In this document: one piece after another, positions 8,379-21,901 of the stretch
How positions within the stretch are numbered: the stretch's first letter is position 1
How the letters are laid out: each line of letters begins with the position of its first letter
Source of the DNA: Epiperipatus broadwayi
Lineage: Eukaryota > Onychophora > Udeonychophora > Euonychophora > Peripatidae
NCBI GenBank assembly: GCA_028023455.1
Contig: JAQFVV010006650.1
Coordinates: 363,185-427,184, forward strand
Direction: 5' to 3'
Length of the DNA stretch: 64,000 nt
The notes under the pieces: generated by a model
What the model saw: the letters and a program-made list of their open reading frames with translations, nothing else
What the model was told of the DNA's origin: nothing
The model's database searches: none
Made by a program: the position numbers and the translations under genes

Positions 8379-11300
8379 TGTAACCATATATTTTAGCATA
8401 AAATATAATAATTGATGTAACTATTATTAAAAAATTTCTCTGTCTTCTTTGGTGATTTGATTGGCTTGATTTGCACTTTGAACAGATTACTCTCTTATAT
8501 TATTTTAATAAATTTAAATTTGCTTCGTTCCATATACTAATTCATATCAGAATGTTTAACTTTTTAAAAATTTTGACAACACATTAAATTTGGTAAAATA
8601 GTATTAAAATATAATATTTTGTTTTATTTGTTTAAAGTGATCTTAAAAATTATTTCATTTGAATTAACAAAAAACCATTTGTTCAATTAAAATAAATTAT
8701 TAAAAATAAATACAGTAATTACGTATGCGTCTCAATGTAAAAAAAGAAAAGAGCGCGAATTTAAGAGCAGATCGTCTGTTAGTTTGCTTTTGGAGGGAGA
8801 GAGAAAGAAAAGAAAATGGTAAAAAGGCAAATGGTGTAAATTTGATAAGCTTATTTTAAAATAGTTAACAAGTAAACTGATTACCACAAATTTGCTATAA
8901 ACGTAAAAATAATATCGTGGTATTTAATTATAAGATGAATTGCTAAATTTAAAAGTCTGTTCAAGTCGGCTGGCCAAGTGGATCAAATCACCGGTAATAA
9001 TTTCCCAATATTACATTTAAAATGTCGGAGCTTCCCAGTTTAAAAGAATTAATTGCAAGAATTTGGTATGTTTTAAAATGTTTATTGTTCTACAATTTGG
9101 AAAATTTAAATAAGTATTTTAATTACAGAAGTTTTATAAATATGAAAATTTGCTTTTTAAAAAAGAAGAAGTTTAAATTAAAGTAAAATGTTAAAGTTAT
9201 CAACATAGTTTAATATTTCCGTTTCAAATTCTAATAAAAATATAGTATTGATTGATATTTAACTTTATAATGCCAGTAATATATTTGCTAGTTAATTTGT
9301 TTGTCATTTGGATAATAAACAGTCTTCAAATAATTGATCAAAGCTATTTTCTAATTTTATCGTCAGTGTGGAATGATTAAATAAATTGCTATAATTAGTA
9401 TTCCTAGATTTAAGCGTGGATAAATAAATATTTAGCATGGATGTAATAAACTTGGAACATTTTTAATAGAGAAATGTAGAAATTAATAACTTTTGAAAAA
9501 CATTTTCATTTAAGTTCTGCGTGTCATATTTTTGAAATTGTTTCTTGTTTATGGAGCCACGTAAAATCGTTAATCTAATAGTGATTATAATAACTAACAC
9601 AAATGGATAAAATTACATGTATGGAATTCAACTATAATTATAGCTATTACTTCGTACATTTATTGTTCGACACATCGTACATGGATTTCACGGATCATAT
9701 TTGTCGTTATAAAATGCTATACAATCTAATTTGTGACACACACACCTGCTAAAATTCATATATTGAACTTTAAAATGCTATACATTTAATTTATATCACA
9801 CACACACCTCTTAGATTTTATGTATTTGATGAATAATTCATTACTTTAATTTTATCGTTATATGAACTTGCATGTGAAGTTCATAAGTTATATTTTATTA
9901 AGTTTAAATTAATAGGGGTTGAATAAAATATTTATTCAAGAGAATAGCGCTTGCGAAAAGGGCTTGAAAAGTACTAAATGAATTCATGAGATGTATCAAT
10001 CTTTGTGAGGTATTTTGTGAGTCTTTCCAGATTTATATTCCTATGCTAATATTACTTATATTGCATTACACATGTTTTATTTTAAGCAAGATAAGTTAGT
10101 ACATTAGTTGTCCTGATTAGTGTAACATTTTATTATGCAAGAACCCACATTTGCTAAAGTGTTAGTGTTTTCTGAATGATCAGAGTAACTGAGGAGGATG
10201 ATTTTGCACTTTAATATGAAGTAAATAGTAATGTTGTTTTATAATGTTGAAAGGCATTAATCTGTGCCGGTGGTTAATCCGCAGATTATTTAATTGCCAT
10301 TTTTTGTATTTTACACTCATTCCAGCGCTGGTGGTTAATCCGCGGAATTGTGTAATTATACGTATTACTTTATGATGGTGTATCAATCCACAAAGCGTTT
10401 AGTATTATTTAATTCCTATGTGTAGATGAACGCATCCACAGGAATATGTTTTACTTCATAGATATAAGTTGGGCAAAGTATTTTAGTTAATCTGCTAAAT
10501 CATCTTCTTCCATTTGTAAGCATAATTCATAAGTTAGATCGTCAAATTGTAGCAGGACATTCTATTCAAGTTACTTCATAATAATTAACTGTCGGTTGAT
10601 TATTATTTACCGGAGTGTAAGTTTACATTTTCATTTTATTTAATGATTACATTATAGCTAAATCCTACAGATATAATATTATTTATTATATTATTATAAT
10701 TTTACGGTATGGATTTATTGAATCTGGAAATGACGTTAAATACTTCATGAGTTGATGTTGAATTTAGTATAATTTGCTCAAGATTCATTATATCAAATTG
10801 AAATAAGGTATGATTAGGTTTTTAAAACCGTACCTATGATATGTTAGTGAAGAAAGTCGATGGAATTATAATTTATTTATTTTATTTGTTTATTTATGTT
10901 TTTTAATTATAACATTGGAATTAATTATTTATTATTCATAAATTTGTAAATAAACGTTGATTTATAATTAAACTTACTGTGCCGTTGCTATGTGTCATTC
11001 TTAAAATCAGAAATCATAAACCTTGGATAGAGCATACATTGAAGTACATACTATTGTCAACATGATATCAGAGTTTAGTGATATTTTGAGAAAACATTTG
11101 GATGCTTTTAGTCTTTGGTAGTTTATGATGTGTAGGGTACAATAAAATCCCATTTACCTTTTCCATCATTTTGGCTTTGCGTAGTTGATTCTAGTATACA
11201 ATACAAATTGATTAGTAAACCTAAAAACAGATTTACCAAATAATGATATGATTGAATATATTTACTTAACATTTTAAATTGTCATTTGTCAGTATAAAAA

Positions 11301-11824
11301 GAGTCTCAGTGATATAGTAAACTATAAAAAAGAACCCAAGTATTTATGTTTATTTATTGCAAAGCTTTACCTGGACTAGCATTTGTATTAAAAATCATAT
11401 AGATGGTTTAAAATTTCATAATCTTATGTAGTTTCACAAATTATGCCATCTTGTACATGGTCGGCCATCGGGTCTCATACAATAAAAATCGCAAATTAAG
11501 GTTTGTAACATAATAACATTGCACTTATAATTTGTTTACTGTATTTTATCATACTACTATGATAGGTCTTCGCGGTACACCCTGGCTGCGATCAAATTAA
11601 ATCATAAAAGTTTATGTTAGATCATTAGTTTGGTCTGTGGTAAGTTGCTCCAGATGTTGGTTGTGGTCCTTGGTGCATAAAATAGATAGCATAATATGCT
11701 TTTGGATACAGCTCTTAATAGCTGACAATGTGTAGCGGGAATTGATCAGTGATCGAGGTTACGATTCTCAGTGCACTGATGTTTTGGTGATATTATGTAG
11801 TTGACCACACTTTAGAGGGTTACA
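8379..11824 (+). repeat. 3' long terminal repeat
   Basis: Counterpart of 1901-5349: same TGTAAC start and GTTACA end, about 20 single-base differences noticed. Candidate polyadenylation AATAAA signals occur repeatedly in the AT-rich body, so the true R/U5 boundary cannot be fixed from sequence. Confidence 0.93.
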
Positions 11825-11972
<148 letters not shown>

Positions 11973-12520
11973 CCTATTCTATAGGTCAATGATGGTTATA
12001 AATGGTCAATTACTAAAAAAATTTTAAAATTAATATCATATAGTATTTAAAATTATAGATTATATTAAGCAGTAAAAGATTAATATGATATATTTAATAA
12101 TAAATATTGTGATGGTGAGAATTGTATCTAATTCTATATTTTTCTAAATTGTTTTTCAAAATTTATATAATTATTTTATATAATATAAGTAGCAAATTTA
12201 TTAAGACAGATAAAAATAGACTAAACAACGTGAAATGACTACATGACTGTCTGGAATATTCTATGTATAAGCACTGGTTTAAATTAATACTAATAATTAA
12301 AATATTTAAATAGTATATTATAGAGTGAATGGAATTGTCACACATCATAATAAAAAATAAGTAGTATACATCTTTATTAATTATTGTTTCAAAATTATTT
12401 TAAAGGTAGTTAACATTGTAATAGATAATAATTGATTTAAAAATAATAATGAGTTAACATTTAAGTCTATTACATCATGATTTTAAAACTTTAGAAATTG
12501 TTTATAAATCCAAGTAGGGA

Positions 12521-12621
12521 TTGACCAATAAAAAAAATAGATCTTGGCAGACAACCAAAATCGCGCCAACTAATTGTATAAACAGGGGAGAACAAAAATG
12601 TGTTGACTCCAGAGCAGAGGT
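12521..12621 (+). promoter_or_regulatory. Conserved CCAAT-TATA promoter and splice donor in long LTR family 2
   Basis: GACCAATA (12523-12530), TATAAA (12577-12582) and GCAGAG|GTAAAA (GT at 12620-12621) are all kept in the inverted copy (ATTGG 62218-62222, TTTATA 62166-62171, and the same donor-like string). Conservation between diverged copies supports a real promoter about 0.6 kb into the LTR. Splicing itself is inferred. Confidence 0.45.
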
Positions 12622-15600
12622 AAAATTTTAAGCTCTCTAATTTTTTTTCTTCAATTTATTAGTCAATTTTATTATAATTTTAATAATATCTTTGAAAGAA
12701 ACCAACTGACAATTTAAAAATCATCCGAAGAGAATCTTAGAATAAAATCTTTTAAAAAAAAGTTTTTCATAGTAATGTTTCACTAACTTTTCAGTAACCT
12801 GCCAGTGGATTCTATCGAAATATAATCGGAGTTTTCAATAGAAAATGGATAGATTCTTAAAACCAAGTTATAAATTTTATAATGTTCCAAATATGTTAAT
12901 ATTATCCGTTGATATAGTTTATATAGTGTATCACTATGGAAAGCTGTTTTGATGCGTATAAAATCAATGAAAGGACATTGTGCACAAAGTTAATGAAGAT
13001 AATGGAAAATAAAAATAAGTATTATTCGTATAAGTATAAATGGACAAAAGGAATTTTAATATTGAAATAGTTTGAATTGCTTTCTTTGAGATGACTTGAG
13101 AAAATACTCTAGAAAATAGTTAAAGATCAGAAGTAGTGTATATAAAATAATAATGAATTAAAGTGAAGTTTACCAAGGAAAACACTTACCTAAAGAAAAA
13201 AATTTATAGAAGAGAAATATAAAATATTGGATCCATGGAAAATGCAATTGGTACCATAATTATTAAATAATTGTAGTTTAGCTAGAAATAAAGATGCATC
13301 AACACGCCAAGGTAATATTCACCAGAACATTAAAAAGCTTCGTGGGATAACTAAATAAAATGTTTTCTAATAATTTTGCATTAAACACTAAAACTAAAGA
13401 TCGTCTAAACAGTTTATTAAATGAACTAATTTATTTAAAACTTTAATAAGCATAAAGGAGAACATTCAGACAAAAGAAGAAATAATAAATATTATAGGAC
13501 TAACCAAGATATACCATCAGAAAAATATGTGATTATGGTTTGAATTATTTTCTTTACTAATCTAAGTTAAACATTAAGTTTTAGATAGCAATAGGGAAAA
13601 CAAAATACATTAATTTGTAATATAACATTATATGAAATAATATGTTTTGATTTTGAATTTTAAAATAAAATTGTATGTATGTGGAAATTTGTATATTTGC
13701 GATGCTCGAAGAGAAAGAAACCTACTACGAACTCTGATAGGAAGATAAAGATTGTTTTTGGTAACATTTATAATTATTAATGATATATAATGTATGTTAT
13801 TTATTTAGATCAGCTGGGAATTGAATGAATGTAGTGCAAAAGTTTTATTGTTATTATTGTTGTAAAACGCATTTTTGAAAAACAACACTCTAAAACACTT
13901 TGAGATATGTTTAGATTTTTAAAAAATATGCATACGATAATCATTTTATGTGTTATTAATATAGTTCAATATAACCGATGGTTATGCGATATTTTCTGTT
14001 AATTTTCCGATTGGGATATTTAAATGTTATTTTAACAAAACGTAGATGTTGAACCTACAGTGTAATAAAGCAAGACAAATTGTTCTTATGGAATAGGGAA
14101 ATGTTTTTTTTATATTAGCGAATTTTGTTTATTGTTTTTTAAAAAGTAGTTAGTATTTTATCGATGTTGGATACAGTAAAAATCTCGAGAGATAGTTTGG
14201 GTAGTGACTTGGTAGTACGTGGTGATTCGGAAACCAAGAGGGTGTATTAAAAACTAGGATACTACAGGAAATGAAATAATAAGTAGTTTTAGATGTTAAT
14301 CAGTGTAGTTAACAAAGCCCTACGACTGGTACACATGTTGTCTTGGACAGTGTTATTTTATATATTTCTTGTGAGTCATACTAGATGTTTGGTAAAGCTG
14401 AGTAAATAGCTGCCACATCATGCTTATCGCCAAGATTATTAGACAATGAATGTCGGACCTATTCACACTGTTTCATACATTTTGAAGTATATTGTGGATA
14501 AGTTATCTATCTATCTTCCCGATATCCTATACATCTTTCGCTATCTTCATCTGTATTTCTTGCAACTACATCATTATATGATAAGTCTATTAAAAGGGAA
14601 ACAATAGATATTTTAGAATGTATGTCATCTATTATTTGGAATAACAATAGTTAAGTGTTAATGAAGAGTAGATTATGATTATTGAAAGAAAGATGCAAAT
14701 ATCCTAAGAAGGGAAGGAGTTAGAGAATTATTTTAATTCCTTTTAAAAAATGAACTATAATTTTATAAAAGTATATCCAAATAGAAATATACAAAAATAT
14801 TAAATATAATTTCACGTTTTCTTATTGTTAATTATATTTTAAAAAATATAAGTATTGCATATTTAGAAAAATACAATAACATTCGATAATTATAGCATAT
14901 GTGAAACTGTAACAGGTGATAATTAAACCCGTGTTATAGTATTATACATGAGTATGGCTTATGGAATAAACGTATTATAGTTTACGAGCATTGGAGAACA
15001 AACGTTAAAAGTAATAATAATATTTGAATAATATGCGGAGTGACTTATATAATGTTACAAGAAAATGTAATTTTCTTTAAAAACCATATTGATTGCACAA
15101 TTATGATGTTATAAATGATGTTTATCCACATAGATAATTTATAATACAGTAACTTTTAATATTAAAAGGTAAAGAATGGTGTTACCCATAAAATAGTTAA
15201 AATAAGTGATATGATAAACCTAATGAGAAATAAATAAATAACTTTTAAAAGGCATAATAAGTTTAATTAACGATAAAAGAAATATAAATGTGTATAATTC
15301 AGCTATTGTAGTGTAAAGAAAAATGAGGATATCTCTTGTAAATAGATGTAGATGGATTTGTTTGTTTTATTTATTTTTATTGATGTTAATAAAATTTTAA
15401 AATTTGTTTATTAAAACTTGTGTCTGAGTTTTGTTTTCTCTACATCATTGCATGAATTCACAGGGTATTTTCACAACCATTAAACTAAGTATATGATTGT
15501 TTGCACAAAAGATAAATAAAGAAGTATGTTTAATCTTAATTATTTATTGATGTTCTTATAATTAAATAATTATAAAATTGCATTGCATTACTGGTCATCA

Positions 15601-16350
15601 ATCCATTATCCTAATATTTTGCTAAATTATATGCTATTAGTTGCCACTTGCTTTATTTATCAGATTATCTAAACACTGCCACTTATTAATTTATTTTATT
15701 ACTTAAAGATAAAAAAGGGGATCTTAGATTATTAACTAATTTATTACAGTTATAAATTTGCGATGAAAGAAAAGCTGTACTAGTTGGATTAAGCAATGAA
15801 GATTGTGATTATTATTGTTTTATTATTAATCTAATTTCAGAGTAGTAGATTATGACATAAAATCCCTTATCATATTTTGCTACCATATGTTTATTAACAT
15901 ATGAATAAATTTAAGAACCTGAGATTATTTCATTTAAGCTAGATGATTACAATTATTATTATTAGAGATAAAAGATTAATACTTTAATTGTTAAATGAGT
16001 CTTAGTGATTAGAAGTTGCGGAAGTCATAAGAATACTATGTAGTTATTATGTGTAATAGTACTATAAGGAGGGTAGTGTTCTTATGCCATTGAGGTGATA
16101 TCCTGTGGGATATTGTCTCAATGTAATCTACCTTGTCACCAGTATTTCCACTTCTAGTCTCATGAATTCCTGAATATTTATTTGAGTTAGTTTAAAACAG
16201 AACCTAAGTTAATTTTAAGAAACTTGAGCTAGTAAAGCATTTAATTGAATATTTCATTAATTATTAGAGCTAGAACCCGGTTAGGTGATTTTCACTATAT
16301 TATATTTATTTTGGAGGAAGTGGAGATGTGGGAATGGGGCGGTTAGATTA

Positions 16351-16380
16351 TGGCCCTCAACGTGATTGGCCTGATGTATA
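16351..16380 (+). other. Primer-binding-site-like motif
   Basis: TGGCCCTCAACGTGATTGGC followed by CTGATGTATA mirrors TGGCGCCACAACGTGGTCGG, CCCGATATGTA at 5356. It marks the inner edge of the long LTR. It is diverged, consistent with an old, inactive copy. Confidence 0.55.
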
Positions 16381-16407
16381 GTGGAGCTTCACACAATGAC
16401 AAGGGCA

Positions 16408-16535
<128 letters not shown>

Positions 16536-17550
16536 ACAAACAAAGAGGAGCAGAATGTCAGTAATGCAGTATGGGTTTAAATGTCACCTATGACATTGAA
16601 TAGGATTCACTGCTCTAAAATAAATGACTCCTTGTTTTAATGCTATAATATAAACAAATAATATATTATACTGCTATAATATAAGTATAGAGAAGATTTC
16701 ATTTAATAAAATATCCATTAAGATTTGACCTCCTCCCTTTTCTGCCTTTTAAAATAATTCACTGCCACCTTCATATATTTTGATAATAACTGAGAATAGT
16801 TAAGCAGTTGATATTTTAAGAGTATAAAAAATGAAGTAAAATTAGCAGTTATTGAGAAAACAACTAATAGGCCACCCTTTCAGAATTTAAATAAATAACA
16901 TTTTAAAATATTTCAAAGCATTAATTAGCTTTCGTGATGGATTTACTCCTTTTAAAATTACTTCATTCTATTTGGAGTTAAACAAATAACAAGTTTTATA
17001 AAAAAAAGCAACATAAAATCTTGATTGTAAAAACAATCTGGCAATCATATTACTTAATCATACATTATATTTTAAAGAGAGGTTAACCTTAATTCATGGA
17101 GGTTTACTTAAACAAAGAAAAGTAAAGATTTTTAGAAATTTAGCTCATCAAGCTTCTTGAGATTGACATATTATTAATAACAAAAATAGACACACAAAAT
17201 CAAGTAGTAAATAAATGACCACACAAAAGTTAAAGAAAATTAAAGCATATGAGATATACTTATATTTATCAAAATTATTTGAGAGCAGTTTACATTTACA
17301 TACTAGAAAGAGATAAAATTATACAATACATTAGAAGAAATCTTGATAGCAGTATTCAAGATTAGTTAGACTAGCTTTATTTTTAGATTGCAGCATGCGA
17401 TACTGATTTACATTGTATATTTTTATAGTCCATTTTAAAAAGTCAGCTTGTACATGGCAGTTCAGGGATCCATGTGATTTCTTATGTGAAAGCAAGTTTC
17501 TATTCAGCATTCCAAAGATCTCAGGTTAGGTTTTTACTACATTCTTAGGC
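16536..17550. other. No recognisable gene
   Basis: AT-rich sequence with frequent stops on both strands; no repeat shared with the rest of the window was recognised. The last part may belong to the 5' side of the Penelope-like fragment that follows. Confidence 0.5.
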
Positions 17551-18205
17551 AGCAGGATGGTATAGGAATATTAAATTAAATAATTCTAGTGGTGTAGCTT
17601 TGTTTCAGAAATATCAATTTTATAAAGATTGTTTGAATGTTGGATACTCTGATAAATTTGTTAAAAGTATTTTACTTAATAGTAATATTTGTAAGAATGT
17701 AAAGGTTAAAGAAAAATATGATTTTATTTCTTTGCCATTTAAATTGTCTTCTTATAAAATTGTGTGTAGAAATAGTAAATTGTTTGGAAATAAAAAAATT
17801 GCTTGGAAAAGGGGTGTTACATTGAATAATTTATTAAATAATATAAAAGAAGATGTTGATAGAAAGACTATTCCTGGTGTAGTATATTTTATCCCTTGTT
17901 TATTTAGTAAGAGGGTTTACATATGTCAGAGTAGTTTGAGTTTAAATAAAAGAATAAAGGTTCATAAAAGTAGAGTTAAAAATAGATATCTTAGTTCTGC
18001 TTTGTATGTCCATGAAAAAGATACAGTCCACACTATTGATTTTGATGAAGCTAAGGTTGACTTCTTTGAGAGAAATGAAATCAAAAGAAGAATTAAAGAA
18101 TCTTTATTATTGAAAATTTATTATTCTGAAGCAATTAACTTATTTAAGAGTTCTTTTAATATTAATGGTGGATGGGAAGTGAATGAATTTGTGGGTAGTT
18201 TTTAA
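17551..18205 (+). pseudogene. Penelope-like element endonuclease region (5'-truncated)
   Basis: An open frame runs from after a stop near 17548 to TAA at about 18205 with no convincing initiating ATG, so it is a 5'-truncated copy. The first half (FYKDCLNVGYSDKFV... PFKLSSYKI) looks like the linker after a Penelope RT. From about residue 92 of the 201-residue part starting at 17600, GVVYFIPC, KRVYICQSS, LNKRIKVHK and a late IKESLL match the GIY-YIG endonuclease layout (GIY, YIG, R, E). The YIG glycine is cysteine, which may impair nicking, and the usual paired cysteines are partly lost. The RT core is absent. Penelope-like elements use this domain for target nicking. A (TA)n tract follows the stop at once. 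Confidence 0.72.
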
Positions 18206-18207
18206 TA

Positions 18208-18296
<89 letters not shown>

Positions 18297-18449
18297 GTAG
18301 TTTTTGTAGTTCTTTACACTTGAGAAGTCTGTTTGTAGCAGTTAAACCTTTGGTTGTGTTTTAATATTATTTGTATGCTGGTATGTTTTAATTTTGGATT
18401 TGGGGTAGTTTTGATTTTATATTGACTAGTTTAGCCTTATGCTTGTAAT

Positions 18450-18486
<37 letters not shown>

Positions 18487-18522
18487 CAACATATACAAGC
18501 ATAAGGCGACGCTAATGATATA

Positions 18523-18560
<38 letters not shown>
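18206..18560. repeat. (TA)n tracts and 3' tail around an inverted repeat
   Basis: TA arrays occupy 18209-18293, 18451-18481 and 18525-18559. Between them, AGCCTTATGCTTGTA (near 18432) pairs with TACAAGCATAAGGC (near 18494), an inverted repeat with a TA-rich loop. The non-coding 18294-18430 part is probably the 3' untranslated end of the Penelope-like copy. Confidence 0.6.
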
Positions 18561-18561
<1 letters not shown>

Positions 18562-18566
18562 CATTA

Positions 18567-20516
18567 TCAACCATTATCAATCCACTGCAGGATAAAGGTC
18601 TCTCCAAGTTTAATCCATCTTCTCCGATCTTTAGCTTCTCTTCTCCACATCACCCCTACACATTTTCTTATTTCATCCATCCATCTTACATGCGCTCTCC
18701 TTCTGGGTCTTTTACAATCTCTTGGAATCCAGTTTAAAATTTCAATTGTCCATCTATTATCATCTCTTCTAGCAATATGTCCATCCCAACTCCACTTCAA
18801 GCTTTTAATTTTTTCAATGAGGTCAGTAACACCTGTTTGTTCTCATACCCATACATTGCGTTTTCGATCTCTTCTTGTTACTCCCAACATACATCTCTCC
18901 ATACTTCTTTGAGTGGTCTGAAGTCTCTGTATTGATCTTCTATTAAGTGTCCAAGTCTCAGATCCATAAGTAAGAACTGGTAAAACACATTTGTTAAAAA
19001 CCTTTCTTTTCAAACACATAGGCATATTTCCTTTTATTATCAAGTTATTTCTACCAAAAGCACTCCAACCAAGTTTAATTCTATGATTAATTTCCTCTAT
19101 TATGTTTCCATCTGTATTAATAATCTGACCAAGGTATTTGTAACTCTTAACTTCTTCTAATTCATCATAATCAATCTTTATTTTCATATTTGGAGCAAAT
19201 CGATTAAACATTACTTTAGTTTTTTTAACATTTATCTTTAGTCCTACTTTCCTACTTTCATCTGATAACTCCTGCAACATTTCCTGCAGCTCGGAAGCAT
19301 TATTTGCAAAAACAACTACATCATCTGCGAAATCTAAATGACTTAAATAATCTCCATTTACTTTCACTCCTTTAGTTTCCCATTTTAATCCACAAAATAC
19401 TTCTTGCAGCACTGCTGTAAAAAGTTTTGGAGATATGGAGTCACCTTGTCTTACACCTTTCTCAATGTTGACTTTCCCAGTATCATTATGTAATCTAATT
19501 GTTGCTGTTGCATTTTTATAAATATTCTGTAAAATATGACAATATCCTGGATCTATACCTTGATGATCCAATGCTTTAATCACTGAAGAAATGTTTATAG
19601 AATCAAATGCCTTTTCATAATCTACAAATCCAAAACATAATGACAACTCATATTCATTTGTCTTTTCTATAACTTCTCTCAATACTTGAATATGATCTAC
19701 TGTACTAAAACCACTTTTAAATCCAGCTTGTTCTCTTGGTTGGTGAAAATCCAAGGTTCTCTGTAGACGAGTTGTAATTATCTTGGTAAAAATTTTATAT
19801 AAAACTGATAAAAGGCTGATAGGTCTGTAATTTCTAATATCTTCTTTATCACCTTTTTTTTAAATATTAATATTATTACTGCATTATTCCAATCATCCAG
19901 TACATCTTTATCATTTAGACATTTGGTATATAACTTTGCTAATATTTTTTTCTGTTTCTTCACCTGCTTCTTTTAATATATCAATTATAATTCCATCATT
20001 ACCTGGAGCCTTTCATTTTTTCATACATTTAATTGCATTTCTCACTTCTTCATTTAAAATTCTGGGCAATTCGGAAGATGTAATAGATATAGGAGGTACT
20101 TGTTCTTTATTACTATATAATTCTTGATAAAAATCTTCTACCAATTTCATAATGTCATCCCTCTTTTTAGTAATAATTCCATCTTTTTTCCTTATTGCAT
20201 ATATAAATTTCCTACCAATACCAAAATGTTGTTTTACATTCTTAAGACTTTTATTTTCTTCTACAGCTTTTCTTGCTAGTTCACAGTTATACTTTCTTAT
20301 ATCATTTTCAACTCTTTTCCGCACCATTTTACAAAATTCGAGATATTCAATTCTTTTTAATGCATCATTCTTGCATATCTTCATATTCCTTCTTTTCTTC
20401 ATAAGTTCTCTAGTCTCAGTAGAAATTTTATTAGTCAATTGCTGCTTTTTTCTACCAGCTATCTTTGTTGCAGTTTTTAAAAGTGTATCAGTTATTTTCA
20501 TATTAAAATCATTCAA
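18567..20516 (-). pseudogene. RTE linker, reverse transcriptase and C-terminal region (copy A)
   Basis: The linker (20013-20516) ends at a TGA where copies B-D read GGA within KKGKAPGNDG. A frameshift near 19860 splits FKKGDKEDI...YRPISLL. The RT piece (18843-19754) has FVDYEKAFDS (catalytic Asp), VRQGDSISPKLF and FADDVV, so the catalytic triad is intact. The C-terminal part has YGSETWTL and TRRDRKRNVWV; it stops at a TGA (AGA in other copies) and continues in frame at 18567-18800 with HIARRDDNRW, VRWMDEI and ILQWIDNG. Non-functional as a whole. Confidence 0.85.
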
Positions 20517-20566
20517 ATCTGAATCATGTTCAAAATCTACTAATACTTGAAACCGATTTGTAAGTT

Positions 20567-21556
20567 CTAATTTAAATTCATTAGAATGTTTCTAAGATTA
20601 GGAATATCAACTGTAAATATAGTTTTTCTTAATAATTTTTGTCTCTCTAGTTTTACATTAACATGTATCTTACCCCTTACTAATCGATGATCACTTCCTG
20701 TGTTAAATTTATTAAGAACATTACAATCTTGAAATATGTATTTCCTGTTAGTCAAAATATAATCCAATTCTGCTGTACCTTCATTTGGATGCTTCCATGT
20801 ATATTTCCTTCTAACATTTTTCTCAAAAAAAGAATTCATAATATAAAGTTTTTCCTTCTCTGCAAACTCCACAAGTCTATGTCCTCTCTCATTTCTTTTA
20901 CCATAACCAAAATTACCTACAACACTTTTATCTTTCATTTTTTTACCAATTCTAGCATTAAAATCTCCCATAACAATTTTAAAATGTTGTTTACTCTGAT
21001 CAAAAGCCTTTTGTACATCCATATAAAAATCTTCTACTACTTCATCATGGTGAGAACTTGTTGGGGCATAAACCTGAATTATCTGCATTTGATATCTGCT
21101 ATTAAGTTGTATAACTAATCTTGCCACTTTGTCTGATACACCATCAATCTCCACAATATTGTTCTTCCACTTTTTATTTATAATGAATCCTACTCCTCTT
21201 GTATTTCCAATATTTGTGCCTTTATAATAGAGCATATGTCCACTTTTTAAATCAATTGTCTCTTCACCTTTTCTTCTAACTTCACAAAGTCCAATAATAT
21301 CCCATTTAATATATGAGAGTTCTTCTTCTAATTCTTGCAATCTTCCTTCACTTGAAAGTGATCTGCAGTTGTAAGTACCTAAATAAAAAGTCATCATCAA
21401 ATGGCAGCCTGGGTCCGCCTCCAGGATATTCTTAGCACCCTCCGCCTTCGGCCACCAACTGCTGCCTTGGTTGGTGACTTTACAGCCTCCTGGGATTAAG
21501 CGCCATGCTTTATTTTTGTCTGTCATAATTGTATAATTGGGAAAAATCTTTATCAT
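20567..21556 (-). pseudogene. RTE endonuclease domain (copy A)
   Basis: The ORF encodes 329 residues. Conserved APE-type endonuclease blocks are in order: LGTYNCRSL (59-67), GLCEVRR (89-95, catalytic Glu), QVYAPTS (161-167), VMGDFNARIG (195-204), KYTW (251-254), LDYILTN (264-270) and GSDHR (287-291). All expected catalytic residues are therefore present. It would nick genomic DNA to prime reverse transcription. The frame then breaks, a one-base deletion relative to copies B and C putting the RT part out of frame. The true start is uncertain; an ATG further in (MTFYLGTYNC) is as plausible as the upstream one. Confidence 0.85.
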
Positions 21557-21901
21557 TTACACAAACATTCATTCTTCCTTATCAGGCACTGAGAAGAAAG
21601 ACCATGGTGTTTCTTGATCTTAAACTCAGAGGTAAAAAGCCAATAAACTTACCACGCTGGCTAATGCGTGTTGGTGAGCAGCCCATCCATGTTTGTATAC
21701 TATATGAATAAACATATAGTAATAACAGCTGCAACGACAAGAACGTATGGAGTGGACATTAGGAATTTGCCCTGCTCGGTTCCTTTAAGGCCTCTAAGAG
21801 GAATCAAAGGGTCTCCTTTCAGTTAATAGCAAACTCCTTTCTGCAGCTATATATATATATATATAAAACAAAATAAATGTCAGCTAATATTAATAATACA
21901 A

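Larger units (their letters stand above)
1901..11824 (+). mobile_element. Long-LTR retrotransposon with gag but no pol (TR-GAG-like)
   Basis: Two direct repeats of about 3.45 kb (1901-5349 and 8379-11824) start TGTAAC and end GTTACA, a perfect 6-bp terminal inversion with the usual TG...CA ends. A TGGCGCC primer-binding site follows the left LTR and a G-rich polypurine tract precedes the right one. The 3.03-kb interior holds one gag ORF (6016-8028) and, after its TAG, a short in-frame segment resembling the end of an integrase. Protease, RT, RNase H and the integrase core are missing, so movement would need proteins in trans. The two LTRs differ at only about 20 positions that I could count by eye, suggesting a fairly recent insertion. 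Both flanks are (TA)n, so the target duplication cannot be resolved. Confidence 0.92.
18561..21848 (-). mobile_element. RTE-type non-LTR retrotransposon, copy A (full length, inactivated)
   Basis: 3.29 kb, the usual RTE size, flanked by (TA)n on both sides. The 5' end (GCTGCAGAAAGGAGTTTGC) and the 3' end (GATTGATAATGGTTGATAAT) are the same as in copy B at 40595-43868, so both are complete. One reading frame should encode an apurinic endonuclease, RT and a C-terminal region. Here it is broken by a single-base deletion near 20594, a TGA in the linker near 20015, a frameshift near 19860 and a TGA at 18843. The 3' tail is a short TGATAATGGT-type repeat, as RTE elements have, rather than poly(A). 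Confidence 0.9.

Noticed and set aside
20152-21118. Open frames on the plus strand opposite the RTE endonuclease and linker
   Set aside because: Antisense shadows of an AT-rich Lys-rich coding strand; equivalent shadows recur opposite copies B, C and D.
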